A DNA stretch of 13,952 nucleotides from Vulcanimicrobiota bacterium (lineage in GTDB: Bacteria > Vulcanimicrobiota > Vulcanimicrobiia > Eremiobacterales > Eremiobacteraceae): assembly GCA_019232725.1 (NCBI GenBank), contig JAFANK010000369.1, forward strand, positions 1-13,952, in the 5' to 3' direction. Within the stretch, counting starts at the first letter, position 1, and each line of letters begins with the position of its first letter. Position numbers and translations under genes: made by a program. The notes under the pieces were generated by a model, which was given only the letters and a program-made list of their open reading frames with translations, was not told where the DNA came from and did not search any database. Of the stretch, positions 7,281 to 13,952 are shown one piece after another.

Positions 7281-8660
7281 TCAGCTGCGCAGCGCGGCGA
7301 TGTCGCGCGCCACGTCAGCCAGGCTGTCGCGCAGGAGTACTGCAAGCTCGTCGATCTGGGATTCGCTCACGACCAGTGGCGGCGCTATGAGGACGAGGTC
7401 ACCATTGGTGCCGTCCGCATGCCCCGTGTTCGGCCACACGATGAGTCCGCGCGCGAGCGCTGCATCCATCAAGCGTTCGACCACCTTGAGCCCGCGTTCA
7501 AACGGCCGCTTCGACGCGCGGTCTGCCACAAGCTCGACGCCCGCCAAGAGGCCGATGCCGCGCACGTCGCCGACGAGCGCAGCGCCATCACCCACGTCCA
7601 TCAACGCGCCGAGTTGCGAGAGCAGCCGAGGACCCAAGCGCGCCGCGCGCTCCACGAGCTCGTGCTCTTGGATGTATCGCAGCGTTGCAAGGCCGGCAGC
7701 CGCTGCGACCGGATGCTGGGAGTACGTCTGCGCGTGCATCAGGCCGCCGAGCTTGCTCTTCTTCATCGCGTCGAAGAGCGATTGCCGAGCGAGCATGGCT
7801 GAGAGCGGCACATAGCCACCATTGAGACCCTTGCCGAGCGTGATGATATCCGGGGTGATGGCTGCGCCGCGTGCATCCGTGAAGTGTTCCAATGCGAAAA
7901 ACTTGCCGGTGCGGCCGACGCCGCAGAGTACCTCGTCCGCGATGAAGAGCACGCCGTAACGATCGCAGATCTCACGCACCCGCGCATAGTACGACGCCGG
8001 GGGCACCGCCGCACCGGTCGATGAGCCGCCGATCGGCTCGGCGATGAACGCCGCCACCGTGTTTGGACCGGCCGCCACGATCGCCGCTTCCAGTGCATCG
8101 CCGGTCATCGCGGGAGAACGATCGCCGTCGCCGGCGCGGTAGGGGTAGGGCGCATCGATCATACGGACGTCGACAAGCCATGGATCGAACAGCTGCCGGT
8201 AATGCGGTCGCGCCGAGGCGGACAGCGCGAGCAGGGTATTGCCGTGGTAGCCGGGCGTGCGCGCGATGACGATCCGCCGTTCAGGCTCGCCGCGCTCGAC
8301 ATGGTACTGCCGTGCGAGTTTGAGCGCGGCTTCCACTGCTTCGGACCCGCTCGACAAGAAGTAGGCTTTCTCGATGCCCGCCGGCGACAATCGCACGAGC
8401 GCATCGGCGAGACGCTCGACCGGCTCGTTGGTGAACATAGTGCCATTGATGTAGGCGACCTTCGCCGCCTGGGAGGCGATGGCATCAGCGATGTCTCTGA
8501 CACCGTGCCCGACGCTCGCGACCATAGCGCCACCACACGCGTCGAGATAGCGTTTGCCGGCATCGTCGTAAAGATAGACACCTTCGCCGCGCACGATGAG
8601 CGGGAGCGAGCGGTTCAATTTGCGGTAGAAAACGTGGGAGGCGTCAGGCGGCGCGCCCAT
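7281..8660 (-). CDS. PLP class III aminotransferase (omega-amino acid transaminase, BioA/aspartate-aminotransferase-family type)
   Basis: A 459-residue class III PLP transaminase, distinct from the one downstream. Landmarks are SSGSEAVEAALK (103-114), PGYHGNT (136-142) with the stacking aromatic Y138, the pyridine-nitrogen Asp D242 in IADEVLCGVGRTG, and the PLP lysine K277 in TLGKGLNGGYVPLSA. LNGGYVPL and HAQTYSQHPVAAAAGLAT are typical of enzymes acting on omega-amino acids or amines with pyruvate or a similar acceptor. The substrate cannot be assigned. ATG 8660 gives a family-like N-terminus (SHVFYRKLNRSLP); the open frame extends to 9047 but lies inside the flippase gene and encodes unrelated sequence. 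It begins 26 nt after the flippase stop and is followed 64 nt later by the P5C-dehydrogenase-like gene, so cotranscription with both is likely. Confidence 0.9.
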   Translation of the reverse strand: MGAPPDASHVFYRKLNRSLPLIVRGEGVYLYDDAGKRYLDACGGAMVASVGHGVRDIADAIASQAAKVAYINGTMFTNEPVERLADALVRLSPAGIEKAYFLSSGSEAVEAALKLARQYHVERGEPERRIVIARTPGYHGNTLLALSASARPHYRQLFDPWLVDVRMIDAPYPYRAGDGDRSPAMTGDALEAAIVAAGPNTVAAFIAEPIGGSSTGAAVPPASYYARVREICDRYGVLFIADEVLCGVGRTGKFFALEHFTDARGAAITPDIITLGKGLNGGYVPLSAMLARQSLFDAMKKSKLGGLMHAQTYSQHPVAAAAGLATLRYIQEHELVERAARLGPRLLSQLGALMDVGDGAALVGDVRGIGLLAGVELVADRASKRPFERGLKVVERLMDAALARGLIVWPNTGHADGTNGDLVLIAPPLVVSESQIDELAVLLRDSLADVARDIAALRS

Positions 8661-8686
8661 CGTGCTGTGTGCCTTTCTCTCGTGGA

Positions 8687-10009
8687 TCAGGAGGCCGTTT
8701 CGGCGGTTTGGGGGCGATCCGCCTGCGGTGACTTGCGCACGGTCTGCAATGCAAGCGCCCAGGCGCTGGGCACGAGCGCTGCGTTCGTGATGATGCCGAT
8801 CGACAGCAGTCGCACGGGTGTCAATCCGAAAAGCGCCATCGCGGTCGCTTCGAACAGCACGGCCACCAGCAACAACCAAAATACCGAGTACCTGGCGACG
8901 GCGACCAGATAACTGCTCGCGATCACCCAAAATGCCAACAACATCTCGTCGAGCGCATACATCCGCAAGAGCGGCGCAGCTCCCACAAAACTTGCCCCAT
9001 ACGTGAGCGCGATGAGCGGTCCCGGAATCAACGCCAGCACGGCACATGCGAGCATGCCTGCGAGGCTGCCCAGCAACGCTGCCATGCCGAGCACGCGCGC
9101 AAGCGCCTCGCGCCCGACGTGTTGTGCGGCGGCCGCCTTCGGCATGATGATCATCATGATGAGCCCGATGCCAAGCGGGATGGTGCGCGCAAGCGTGCCG
9201 GCGGCGCCGAAGTACCCCGCTTCTTCGCCAGATAAGTGGTGCTTGGCGAAGACCATATCAATGAAGAGCAGCGCGCTGCCGGCGGCGGTGACCGCCAGCA
9301 CCTTGAGCGCCTCTCCGCCCAGACGCAGACCCTCTTGTGGAATATGCGGCGTGCTCTGCGCACGTGACGTGAGTGGCACGTAGGCGACCAACAGCGAGAT
9401 GAGAGCACTGGCGATCAAACCGCCGAGCGCACCGGCGACGCCGTAGCCGAGCGCGACGGCGGCGAATCCAAAGCCCACCTTGGCGGCCCCCTCGCTGATG
9501 AGCGAAGCGGCAAGCGCGTGGAAGCGGTGCGCACCTTGCGCGGCTCCGCGTGCGAAGACCGCTAAAAAGGTGGCCGCGACGTATGCGCCCAGTAGCCACC
9601 AAAGCGCCGGTTCGCTGACGTGCACGTATGGCCGCAGTGGAATGCTCGCGATGCCGAGCGCCACTCCCGTGAGAGCGGCGACGATCAGCGTGAGCCGGGC
9701 GGTACGGCGCACGAACGAGCCGATGAGTCCATCCAGGTGCGACGTCCACATCCGTGCCGTCTCTTGCATCGCCACCGTGCCGATGGCATACGGCAGTGCT
9801 CCCAGCAGGCTGGATACCGCCATGAGGGTGACGAGCGTACCATAGGCGGCGGGGCCGAGCCTGCGCGAAAGCGTGAAGTGGAAAAAGAACGAAAAAAGAT
9901 TCCCAAGCACTGCTGCACCGACGACGAGCGTCGCGTCACCAGAAAAACGCCGCAGCTCGAAATGGCCGCGACGTGCCGGGGCGGGCTCCTGCGCGGCGTC
10001 AATCCCCAT
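8687..10009 (-). CDS. Polysaccharide-biosynthesis (flippase-like) multi-pass membrane protein
   Basis: A 440-residue inner-membrane protein with roughly 12 predicted hydrophobic segments, starting around residue 26 and ending near 422. It is built like the PST/Wzx and MurJ-like flippases of the MOP superfamily, which move lipid-linked saccharides across the membrane. Family features are the N-terminal GNLFSFFFHFTLSRRLGP followed by AYGTLVTLMAV, and the mid-protein LFIDMVFAKHHLSGEEAGYF, where the second half of the protein begins. The C-terminal tail (424-440) is hydrophilic. It starts inside the end of larC (11-nt overlap), implying translational coupling, though no functional link to larC is known. 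No glycosyltransferase lies nearby, so the cargo is unknown. Twelve rather than fourteen helices is an eye estimate. Confidence 0.82.
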   Translation of the reverse strand: MGIDAAQEPAPARRGHFELRRFSGDATLVVGAAVLGNLFSFFFHFTLSRRLGPAAYGTLVTLMAVSSLLGALPYAIGTVAMQETARMWTSHLDGLIGSFVRRTARLTLIVAALTGVALGIASIPLRPYVHVSEPALWWLLGAYVAATFLAVFARGAAQGAHRFHALAASLISEGAAKVGFGFAAVALGYGVAGALGGLIASALISLLVAYVPLTSRAQSTPHIPQEGLRLGGEALKVLAVTAAGSALLFIDMVFAKHHLSGEEAGYFGAAGTLARTIPLGIGLIMMIIMPKAAAAQHVGREALARVLGMAALLGSLAGMLACAVLALIPGPLIALTYGASFVGAAPLLRMYALDEMLLAFWVIASSYLVAVARYSVFWLLLVAVLFEATAMALFGLTPVRLLSIGIITNAALVPSAWALALQTVRKSPQADRPQTAETAS

Positions 10010-11234
10010 GCAGACGCTCGCTCACATCGCGCTCGACAGATGCCATCACCTCGGCGAGCGGACGCCCGGCCCGCTGCGCTATCCCGCGTACATCATCATA
10101 TTCAGGTCGAACGCGCCGGCCGCCGGGGCCCTCGATGATTTTCACACGCACCGGTCCAAGCGCCGTCGTCACCGTTTCCACGCGCCGCGGCAGAGTTGTG
10201 CGATGCGCGATCCACTGTCGGACACCGATGCTCGTCGTCTCAGCAAGCATGACTGCCGCGACCGCATCGGCACGCTCCGGCTGCGCCAGACTCGCGAGAA
10301 TAGTACCGGGACGGCCCTTCTTCATGACCACGGCCTGCGTCCAGACATCGAGCGCACCCGCGGCGAAAAGCCGTTCGATGACGTGTTCGTACAGCTGTGG
10401 ATTCATGTCGTCGATGTTGGTCTCGAGTTGCACGACATCGCCCGGCTCGCTTGTGTCCGCGCGCGCATCCACTGTTTCCCCGATAACGACGCGCAAGACG
10501 TTGGGAAAAGGGAAGTCACTGCTGCCGGCACCGTAGCCGATGGCATCGATCGTCATCGCCGGACGCAGCGCGAACGTTGCCACGGTGCTGAGGATAGCCG
10601 CGCCGGTTGGGGTGACGAACTCACCGTCGACGTCTAGCGCGTAGGTGGGGGCGTCGCGCAGCAGCTCAAGCGTCGCGGGCGCTGGCGACGGTCCTTCACC
10701 ATGCGCGCTTCTGATGCGTCCTCGACCGCACGGCAAGGGCGAGCAATGCACGACGTCGATGCCGAGTGTGAAGAGACCGATCGCGGCGCCGGCGATATCG
10801 ACGATGGCGTCGACTTGCCCGACCTCATGGAACGCGATCGCATCTTCGGTCGTGCCGTGCACGCGAGCCTCAGCCACGGCAAGCCGCCGATAGATCTTCT
10901 CCGCCATGGTCTCGACGGCGCTCGGGAATTGCGCGGCGCGCACGATGCGCAGAACGTCCGCAAGCCTGCGGTGCGCGATGCCTTCATGATGATGATCGTG
11001 GTGTTCGCGTTCCGCGCTCGCCGGACGTCCATCTTCGCCCGGCACATCGACGTCGAGATAGAGCGCGGCCAGCCCACGCTTGTCGACGCGCTTGGTGTGC
11101 AGTGCAAATCCCGGCACGGGCAGTTTGCGTAGTTCTCGTTCGAGCCTATCAAGCGGCAGGCCGGCATCGACCAGGGCGCCGAGGATCATATTGCCGCTCG
11201 CGCCCGAGAAACAATCGAAATACGCGATCTTCAC
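9999..11234 (-). CDS. larC: LarC nickel-pincer cofactor biosynthesis protein (nickel insertion, DUF111)
   Basis: LarC is the nickel chelatase that completes the nickel-pincer nucleotide cofactor of lactate racemase (LarA) and related enzymes. The 411-residue protein starts KIAYFDCFSGASG, has FHEVGQVDAIVDIAG (135-149), LPCGRGRIRSAHGEGP (167-182), VTPTGAAIL (207-215), and the C-terminal LarC2 half from VVQLETNIDDMNPQ (267-280) to RPEYDD (376-381). A His-rich loop at 78-88 (HHDHHHEGIAH) is a likely nickel-binding segment. Unlike the Lactobacillus gene, where LarC1 and LarC2 are joined by programmed frameshifting, both halves are in one frame here. The family usually reads SGDM near residue 15; this copy has SGNM. 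The start is GTG 11234, chosen from the family N-terminus; the frame open to 11387 adds unrelated residues. LarA, LarB and LarE are not in the window. Confidence 0.93.
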   Translation of the reverse strand: MKIAYFDCFSGASGNMILGALVDAGLPLDRLERELRKLPVPGFALHTKRVDKRGLAALYLDVDVPGEDGRPASAEREHHDHHHEGIAHRRLADVLRIVRAAQFPSAVETMAEKIYRRLAVAEARVHGTTEDAIAFHEVGQVDAIVDIAGAAIGLFTLGIDVVHCSPLPCGRGRIRSAHGEGPSPAPATLELLRDAPTYALDVDGEFVTPTGAAILSTVATFALRPAMTIDAIGYGAGSSDFPFPNVLRVVIGETVDARADTSEPGDVVQLETNIDDMNPQLYEHVIERLFAAGALDVWTQAVVMKKGRPGTILASLAQPERADAVAAVMLAETTSIGVRQWIAHRTTLPRRVETVTTALGPVRVKIIEGPGGRRVRPEYDDVRGIAQRAGRPLAEVMASVERDVSERLHGD

Positions 11235-11380
11235 GCTGACTGCGCGTTCATGTTGGCCTGGCTCACATTCTCTACGCTGCGCAGAGCGACCCGCCGAACG
11301 CTTCTTACGGGGATAGCGTCGCGGCGTGAAGAACGCACTGGCCGCGAGCCGCGAGCCCGCCCAAGCACAACGAGGTTTGC
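11235..11380. promoter_or_regulatory. Divergent intergenic region between larC and the LysN-like gene
   Basis: A 146-bp gap between two genes reading outward, so it should hold promoters for both the minus-strand block and the plus-strand pair. The plus-strand gene has GAGGT at 11372-11376, 4 nt before its ATG. No convincing -35/-10 pair, operator palindrome or riboswitch could be made out by eye. Confidence 0.4.
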
Positions 11381-12622
11381 ATGTCACTGGCCGCCCCGCA
11401 ACCCGCCTTCGACGGTCACGTCTTCCGTTTCGCGCAGCGCACGGGGCGTCTGCGGGCGAGCGCGATCCGCGAAATTCTCAAAGTAACCGCCATGCCGGAC
11501 GTCATCTCGTTCGCTGGCGGACTGCCGGCTCCCGAACTCTTCCCGATCGAGCATTTCGCGAAGGCCTGCCACGACGTGCTCGCACACGATGGCGCGGCAG
11601 CACTGCAATACAGCGTCACGGAAGGCTACCCGCCGCTGCGCGAGTGGATATGCGAGTACCTCGCGCGCGTCAATCACATCGCGTGCACGCCCGACCAGGT
11701 GCTCATCATCAGCGGTTCGCAGCAAGGCCTCGATCTGATCGGGAAGGTCTTGCTTGATCCGGGCGACACCGTGATCATCGAAAACCCCGCCTACTTAGGC
11801 GCCATACAAGCTTTTGACGCATACCAGGCGCAGTACGTCAACGTCGCCACTGACGATAACGGCATCGTCACCGCGGACCTCATCCGCGTGCTGCGTGAGG
11901 CCAAGCGCAAGCCCAAGCTCTTGTACCTCGTGCCGAACTTCCAAAACCCGAGCGGCATCACGCTTAGTCTTCAGCGCCGGCGCGATGTCGTCGCGATCGC
12001 GGCTGAACACGGCATCCCCATCTACGAGGATGACCCCTACGGCCGGCTTCGCTACTCCGGCGAACACCTGCCTTCGCTCATGTCCATCGCGGGCTCACGC
12101 AATTGTATCTACATGAGCACGGTGAGCAAGACCATCGCGCCCGGCATGCGGGTTGCCTGGCTCGTCATTCCGGACCGCGAGGTGTTCGAGCGAGTGGTCC
12201 CCGCAAAGCAAGCGGCCGATCTGCATACCTCGAGCTTCACGCAGCGCGCCGTCTACGCATATGCCTGTCAGCCTGGCGTGTTCGAAGCGCATGTGGCCGA
12301 GATGCTTCCGGTGTACGCGCGGCGGCGCGATCTCATGCTGGAATCGCTCGCGCGTTTCATGCCCGAGGGCACATCCTGGACGCGCCCGGATGGCGGCCTC
12401 TTCTTGTGGGCGCGCATGCCCGAGGGCGTCGACACCGAGGAGCTGCTCGAGCTTGCATCCCGTCGTCTTGTCGCCTTTGTGCCCGGGCGCCCGTTCTGGG
12501 TGAATTGTGTCGTGCGCAACACGATGCGGTTGAACTTCAGCAACGCATCCGATGAGATGATCGTGGAAGGCATTTTGCGTCTCGGTGAGGCGGTGAGGGC
12601 GTACATGGCCGGAGCCAAGTAG
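11381..12622 (+). CDS. PLP-dependent aminotransferase, LysN/2-aminoadipate aminotransferase type (MocR-related, fold-type I)
   Basis: A 413-residue fold-type I (AAT I) transaminase. It strongly resembles Thermus LysN: the ASAIREILK helix, then SFAGGLPAPELFP (43-55), LQYSVTEGYPPLRE (75-88), ISGSQQGLDLIGKV (110-123), PNFQNPSG (185-192), YEDDPYG (215-221), and the PLP lysine K250 in STVSKTIAPGMRVAW, with R257 following. KQAADLHTSSFTQ and the C-terminal NTMRLNFS carry the usual substrate-carboxylate arginine. LysN-type enzymes transaminate 2-aminoadipate and often leucine, aromatic or other amino acids, so the substrate is not fixed. No N-terminal DNA-binding (GntR) domain is present, so it is an enzyme and not a MocR regulator. 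It reads away from larC and is followed after 1 nt by the LptD-like gene. Confidence 0.92.
   Translation: MSLAAPQPAFDGHVFRFAQRTGRLRASAIREILKVTAMPDVISFAGGLPAPELFPIEHFAKACHDVLAHDGAAALQYSVTEGYPPLREWICEYLARVNHIACTPDQVLIISGSQQGLDLIGKVLLDPGDTVIIENPAYLGAIQAFDAYQAQYVNVATDDNGIVTADLIRVLREAKRKPKLLYLVPNFQNPSGITLSLQRRRDVVAIAAEHGIPIYEDDPYGRLRYSGEHLPSLMSIAGSRNCIYMSTVSKTIAPGMRVAWLVIPDREVFERVVPAKQAADLHTSSFTQRAVYAYACQPGVFEAHVAEMLPVYARRRDLMLESLARFMPEGTSWTRPDGGLFLWARMPEGVDTEELLELASRRLVAFVPGRPFWVNCVVRNTMRLNFSNASDEMIVEGILRLGEAVRAYMAGAK
12611..12614 (+). promoter_or_regulatory. Ribosome-binding site deciding the TTG start of the LptD-like gene
   Basis: GGAG, 9 nt before TTG 12624 and within the last codons of the LysN-like gene. 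It supports the TTG as the real start; the only ATGs in this frame come after the signal peptide. Confidence 0.6.
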
Positions 12623-12623
12623 T

Positions 12624-13952
12624 TTGGCCAAGCGCCGAACGCGGCTGATCGCCGCCGTCTCGGCCATCGTGGTCATCGCCGTCTTTCGACCGGCCGCCGC
12701 GGATCCGTTGCACCCCACCGTCGCGCTGCGCGCCTCATTCGTGGGGTTTTATCCTGGACATCTGGTTCTCGACGGCATCGGCGGCGCCGAACTCGATGAC
12801 GGCACGTTGCGCGTGCACGCGGATCGCATCATCCTCGACATGCGTGCGCAGCGATACGTCGCAGCGGGAAGGGTGACGGTGCAGCCGACGAAAGTGGCCG
12901 GCTGCGGTCCAGCGCAGGGCGATGCGCTCGGCGTGGACCTGACAACGCGGCAAGGCGTGCTCGTCAATACCGGCGGGGGAATGGCGAGCGAGGCGATCAG
13001 CGGTGCGACGATCGGCGGACCCGCGACGCTCGCGCCGGGCAGCGAACCGCTCGCATTGCCAGATGTTGGGCTGGAATTGCCGTACGCGCGCGCAACGGCA
13101 GCGGTCGCCCATCTCGGCGCCGACGTGCGCCTGCGCAATGCACACGTCATCGTTCCCGGCGGCGAGAGCATCGGGTTTCCCTCATACGTCTATTCGTACT
13201 CATCCAACCCCGGCTATTCCAACACGAATATCAACACCAACGGCGAAGACCTGCCGATTTATTTCGGCAGCACCGCCGATAGCGTGCAAGGCGTGCATCT
13301 CTCCTACAATACGGTCACCAAGCTGGCATTCGGTTTAGACAGCCATTTCGTCGGCGCGCGCTCATACGTGCTGCTCTCTGGCTCGCCGCTGAACGGCCCG
13401 ACGAAGGTCTTCAATCTGACGTGGCAGGATAACATCAACGATCACACCACACAGACATTGACGTCGTCGACGACGACCGGCATCGGTACCACCAATTCCT
13501 ACGATCTGCGCGACAGCGTGCATCGGTCGTTCTTCGAACTCACCGGTTCAGGGCAACCGGGTTTCCTCGGCGGTACGTTTGCATGGCAAAGCTTCGATCA
13601 GTATTTCGGCAGCGGCACGGGCAGCAAACCGTACTACTATCTGCGCACCGAGTACGGCGGCACTCACGTCGCGGCTCAAGCATCGTTCGCACCCTTTCCC
13701 ATTGATGCCGTGTTGCCCAACACCGTGTGGCATACGGCCGCCGAAGGCTACTTAGGAACGCCGACCTGGGATTTCGGCCAGAACGTCAGCCTCTACGGCT
13801 CGGCCGATCTGCGCGGCGAGAGCGACACGCTTCCGCACCGACAGGTTTCGCAGGTGTATAGGCTAACTCTGTACACGCGTTGGACGCGCGCGCTCAGCGC
13901 TACATTTTCTGATAGCGCAGCGCCGGTCTTTGATGATTATCGTTCCGTGGAC
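12624..13952 (+). CDS. LptD/OstA-like outer membrane protein, N-terminal part (runs off the window)
   Basis: An open frame of 443 codons reaches the right edge without a stop. It begins at TTG 12624, one base after the LysN-like stop, with GGAG 9 nt upstream. The first 27 residues are a signal peptide (basic AKRRTR, hydrophobic LIAAVSAIVVIAV, cleavage near AAA-DP). Next comes an OstA/LptA-like module around 45-90, with DDGTLRVHADRIILDMRAQ and then YVAAGRVTV. After that the sequence turns into alternating, aromatic-ended strands, such as FPSYVYSYSS, YYYLRTEYGG and YRLTLYTRW, as expected of a beta-barrel. This is the layout of LptD, which inserts lipopolysaccharide into the outer membrane, and of related OstA-like barrels. 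The C-terminal barrel is missing here, so LptD proper versus a divergent relative cannot be decided. It implies a diderm envelope. Confidence 0.75.
   Translation, partial: MAKRRTRLIAAVSAIVVIAVFRPAAADPLHPTVALRASFVGFYPGHLVLDGIGGAELDDGTLRVHADRIILDMRAQRYVAAGRVTVQPTKVAGCGPAQGDALGVDLTTRQGVLVNTGGGMASEAISGATIGGPATLAPGSEPLALPDVGLELPYARATAAVAHLGADVRLRNAHVIVPGGESIGFPSYVYSYSSNPGYSNTNINTNGEDLPIYFGSTADSVQGVHLSYNTVTKLAFGLDSHFVGARSYVLLSGSPLNGPTKVFNLTWQDNINDHTTQTLTSSTTTGIGTTNSYDLRDSVHRSFFELTGSGQPGFLGGTFAWQSFDQYFGSGTGSKPYYYLRTEYGGTHVAAQASFAPFPIDAVLPNTVWHTAAEGYLGTPTWDFGQNVSLYGSADLRGESDTLPHRQVSQVYRLTLYTRWTRALSATFSDSAAPVFDDYRSVD

Noticed and set aside
7179..7815. Two overlapping plus-strand open frames of over 200 residues
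   Set aside because: They are antisense to the end of the class III aminotransferase and the start of the aldehyde dehydrogenase; arginine-rich and without motifs, typical of GC-rich shadow frames.
8661..9047. 129-residue upstream extension of the class III aminotransferase frame
   Set aside because: It overlaps the flippase gene, shows shadow-frame composition, and the family-like N-terminus begins at ATG 8660.
11235..11387. Upstream extension of larC to 11387
   Set aside because: The added residues are basic and unlike LarC, and the extension would cross the whole divergent spacer and overlap the LysN-like start; the KIAYFDCFSG start at 11234 matches the family.
12095..12718. Minus-strand 207-residue open frame
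   Set aside because: Antisense to the LysN-like gene and the LptD-like signal peptide, with no domain and no ribosome-binding site.

Overview
The window is GC-rich (roughly 60%, by eye) and almost fully coding. It holds ten protein genes plus a few structured spacers. An outer-membrane LptD/OstA-like protein at the right edge, together with several Sec signal peptides, indicates a diderm (Gram-negative-type) bacterium. Codon use and gene style recall poorly cultivated lineages such as Eremiobacterota (WPS-2), but that placement is inference. No phage, IS, CRISPR, tRNA or rRNA is visible.

Layout. From 11234 down to 1, nine genes lie on the minus strand, read right to left: larC (nickel-pincer cofactor synthesis), a polytopic polysaccharide-flippase-like protein, a class III aminotransferase, an aldehyde dehydrogenase of the 1-pyrroline-5-carboxylate (P5C) dehydrogenase type, a second class III aminotransferase, a two-subunit family I CoA-transferase (A then B), a secreted M3 zinc oligopeptidase, and the start of a secreted protein that looks like a serine hydrolase and runs off the left edge. 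Many junctions overlap or are tight: larC/flippase overlap by 11 nt, and CoA-transferase B/M3 overlap as ATGA. This suggests one or a few operons. A 146-bp divergent spacer (11235-11380) separates larC from a plus-strand pair: a LysN-like fold-type I aminotransferase and, one base after its stop, a TTG-started LptD-like outer membrane protein that runs off the right edge.

How it fits together. The middle of the minus-strand block reads as an amino-acid catabolism set. Two omega/ornithine-type transaminases would yield semialdehydes or keto acids, the P5C-dehydrogenase-like enzyme would oxidise a semialdehyde (most simply ornithine to glutamate semialdehyde to glutamate), and the CoA-transferase would activate a resulting carboxylic acid. 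The secreted M3 peptidase downstream could feed peptides in. Substrates cannot be fixed from sequence.

Non-coding highlights. A BIME-like pair of related hairpins with a compensatory base-pair change lies between the second transaminase and CoA-transferase A (4041-4115). The 159-bp spacer upstream of that transaminase (5468-5626) is rich in inverted repeats, including a perfect 12-bp palindrome just before its ribosome-binding site. Two genes cut by the window edges, and the TTG start of the LptD-like gene, were read directly from the sequence.
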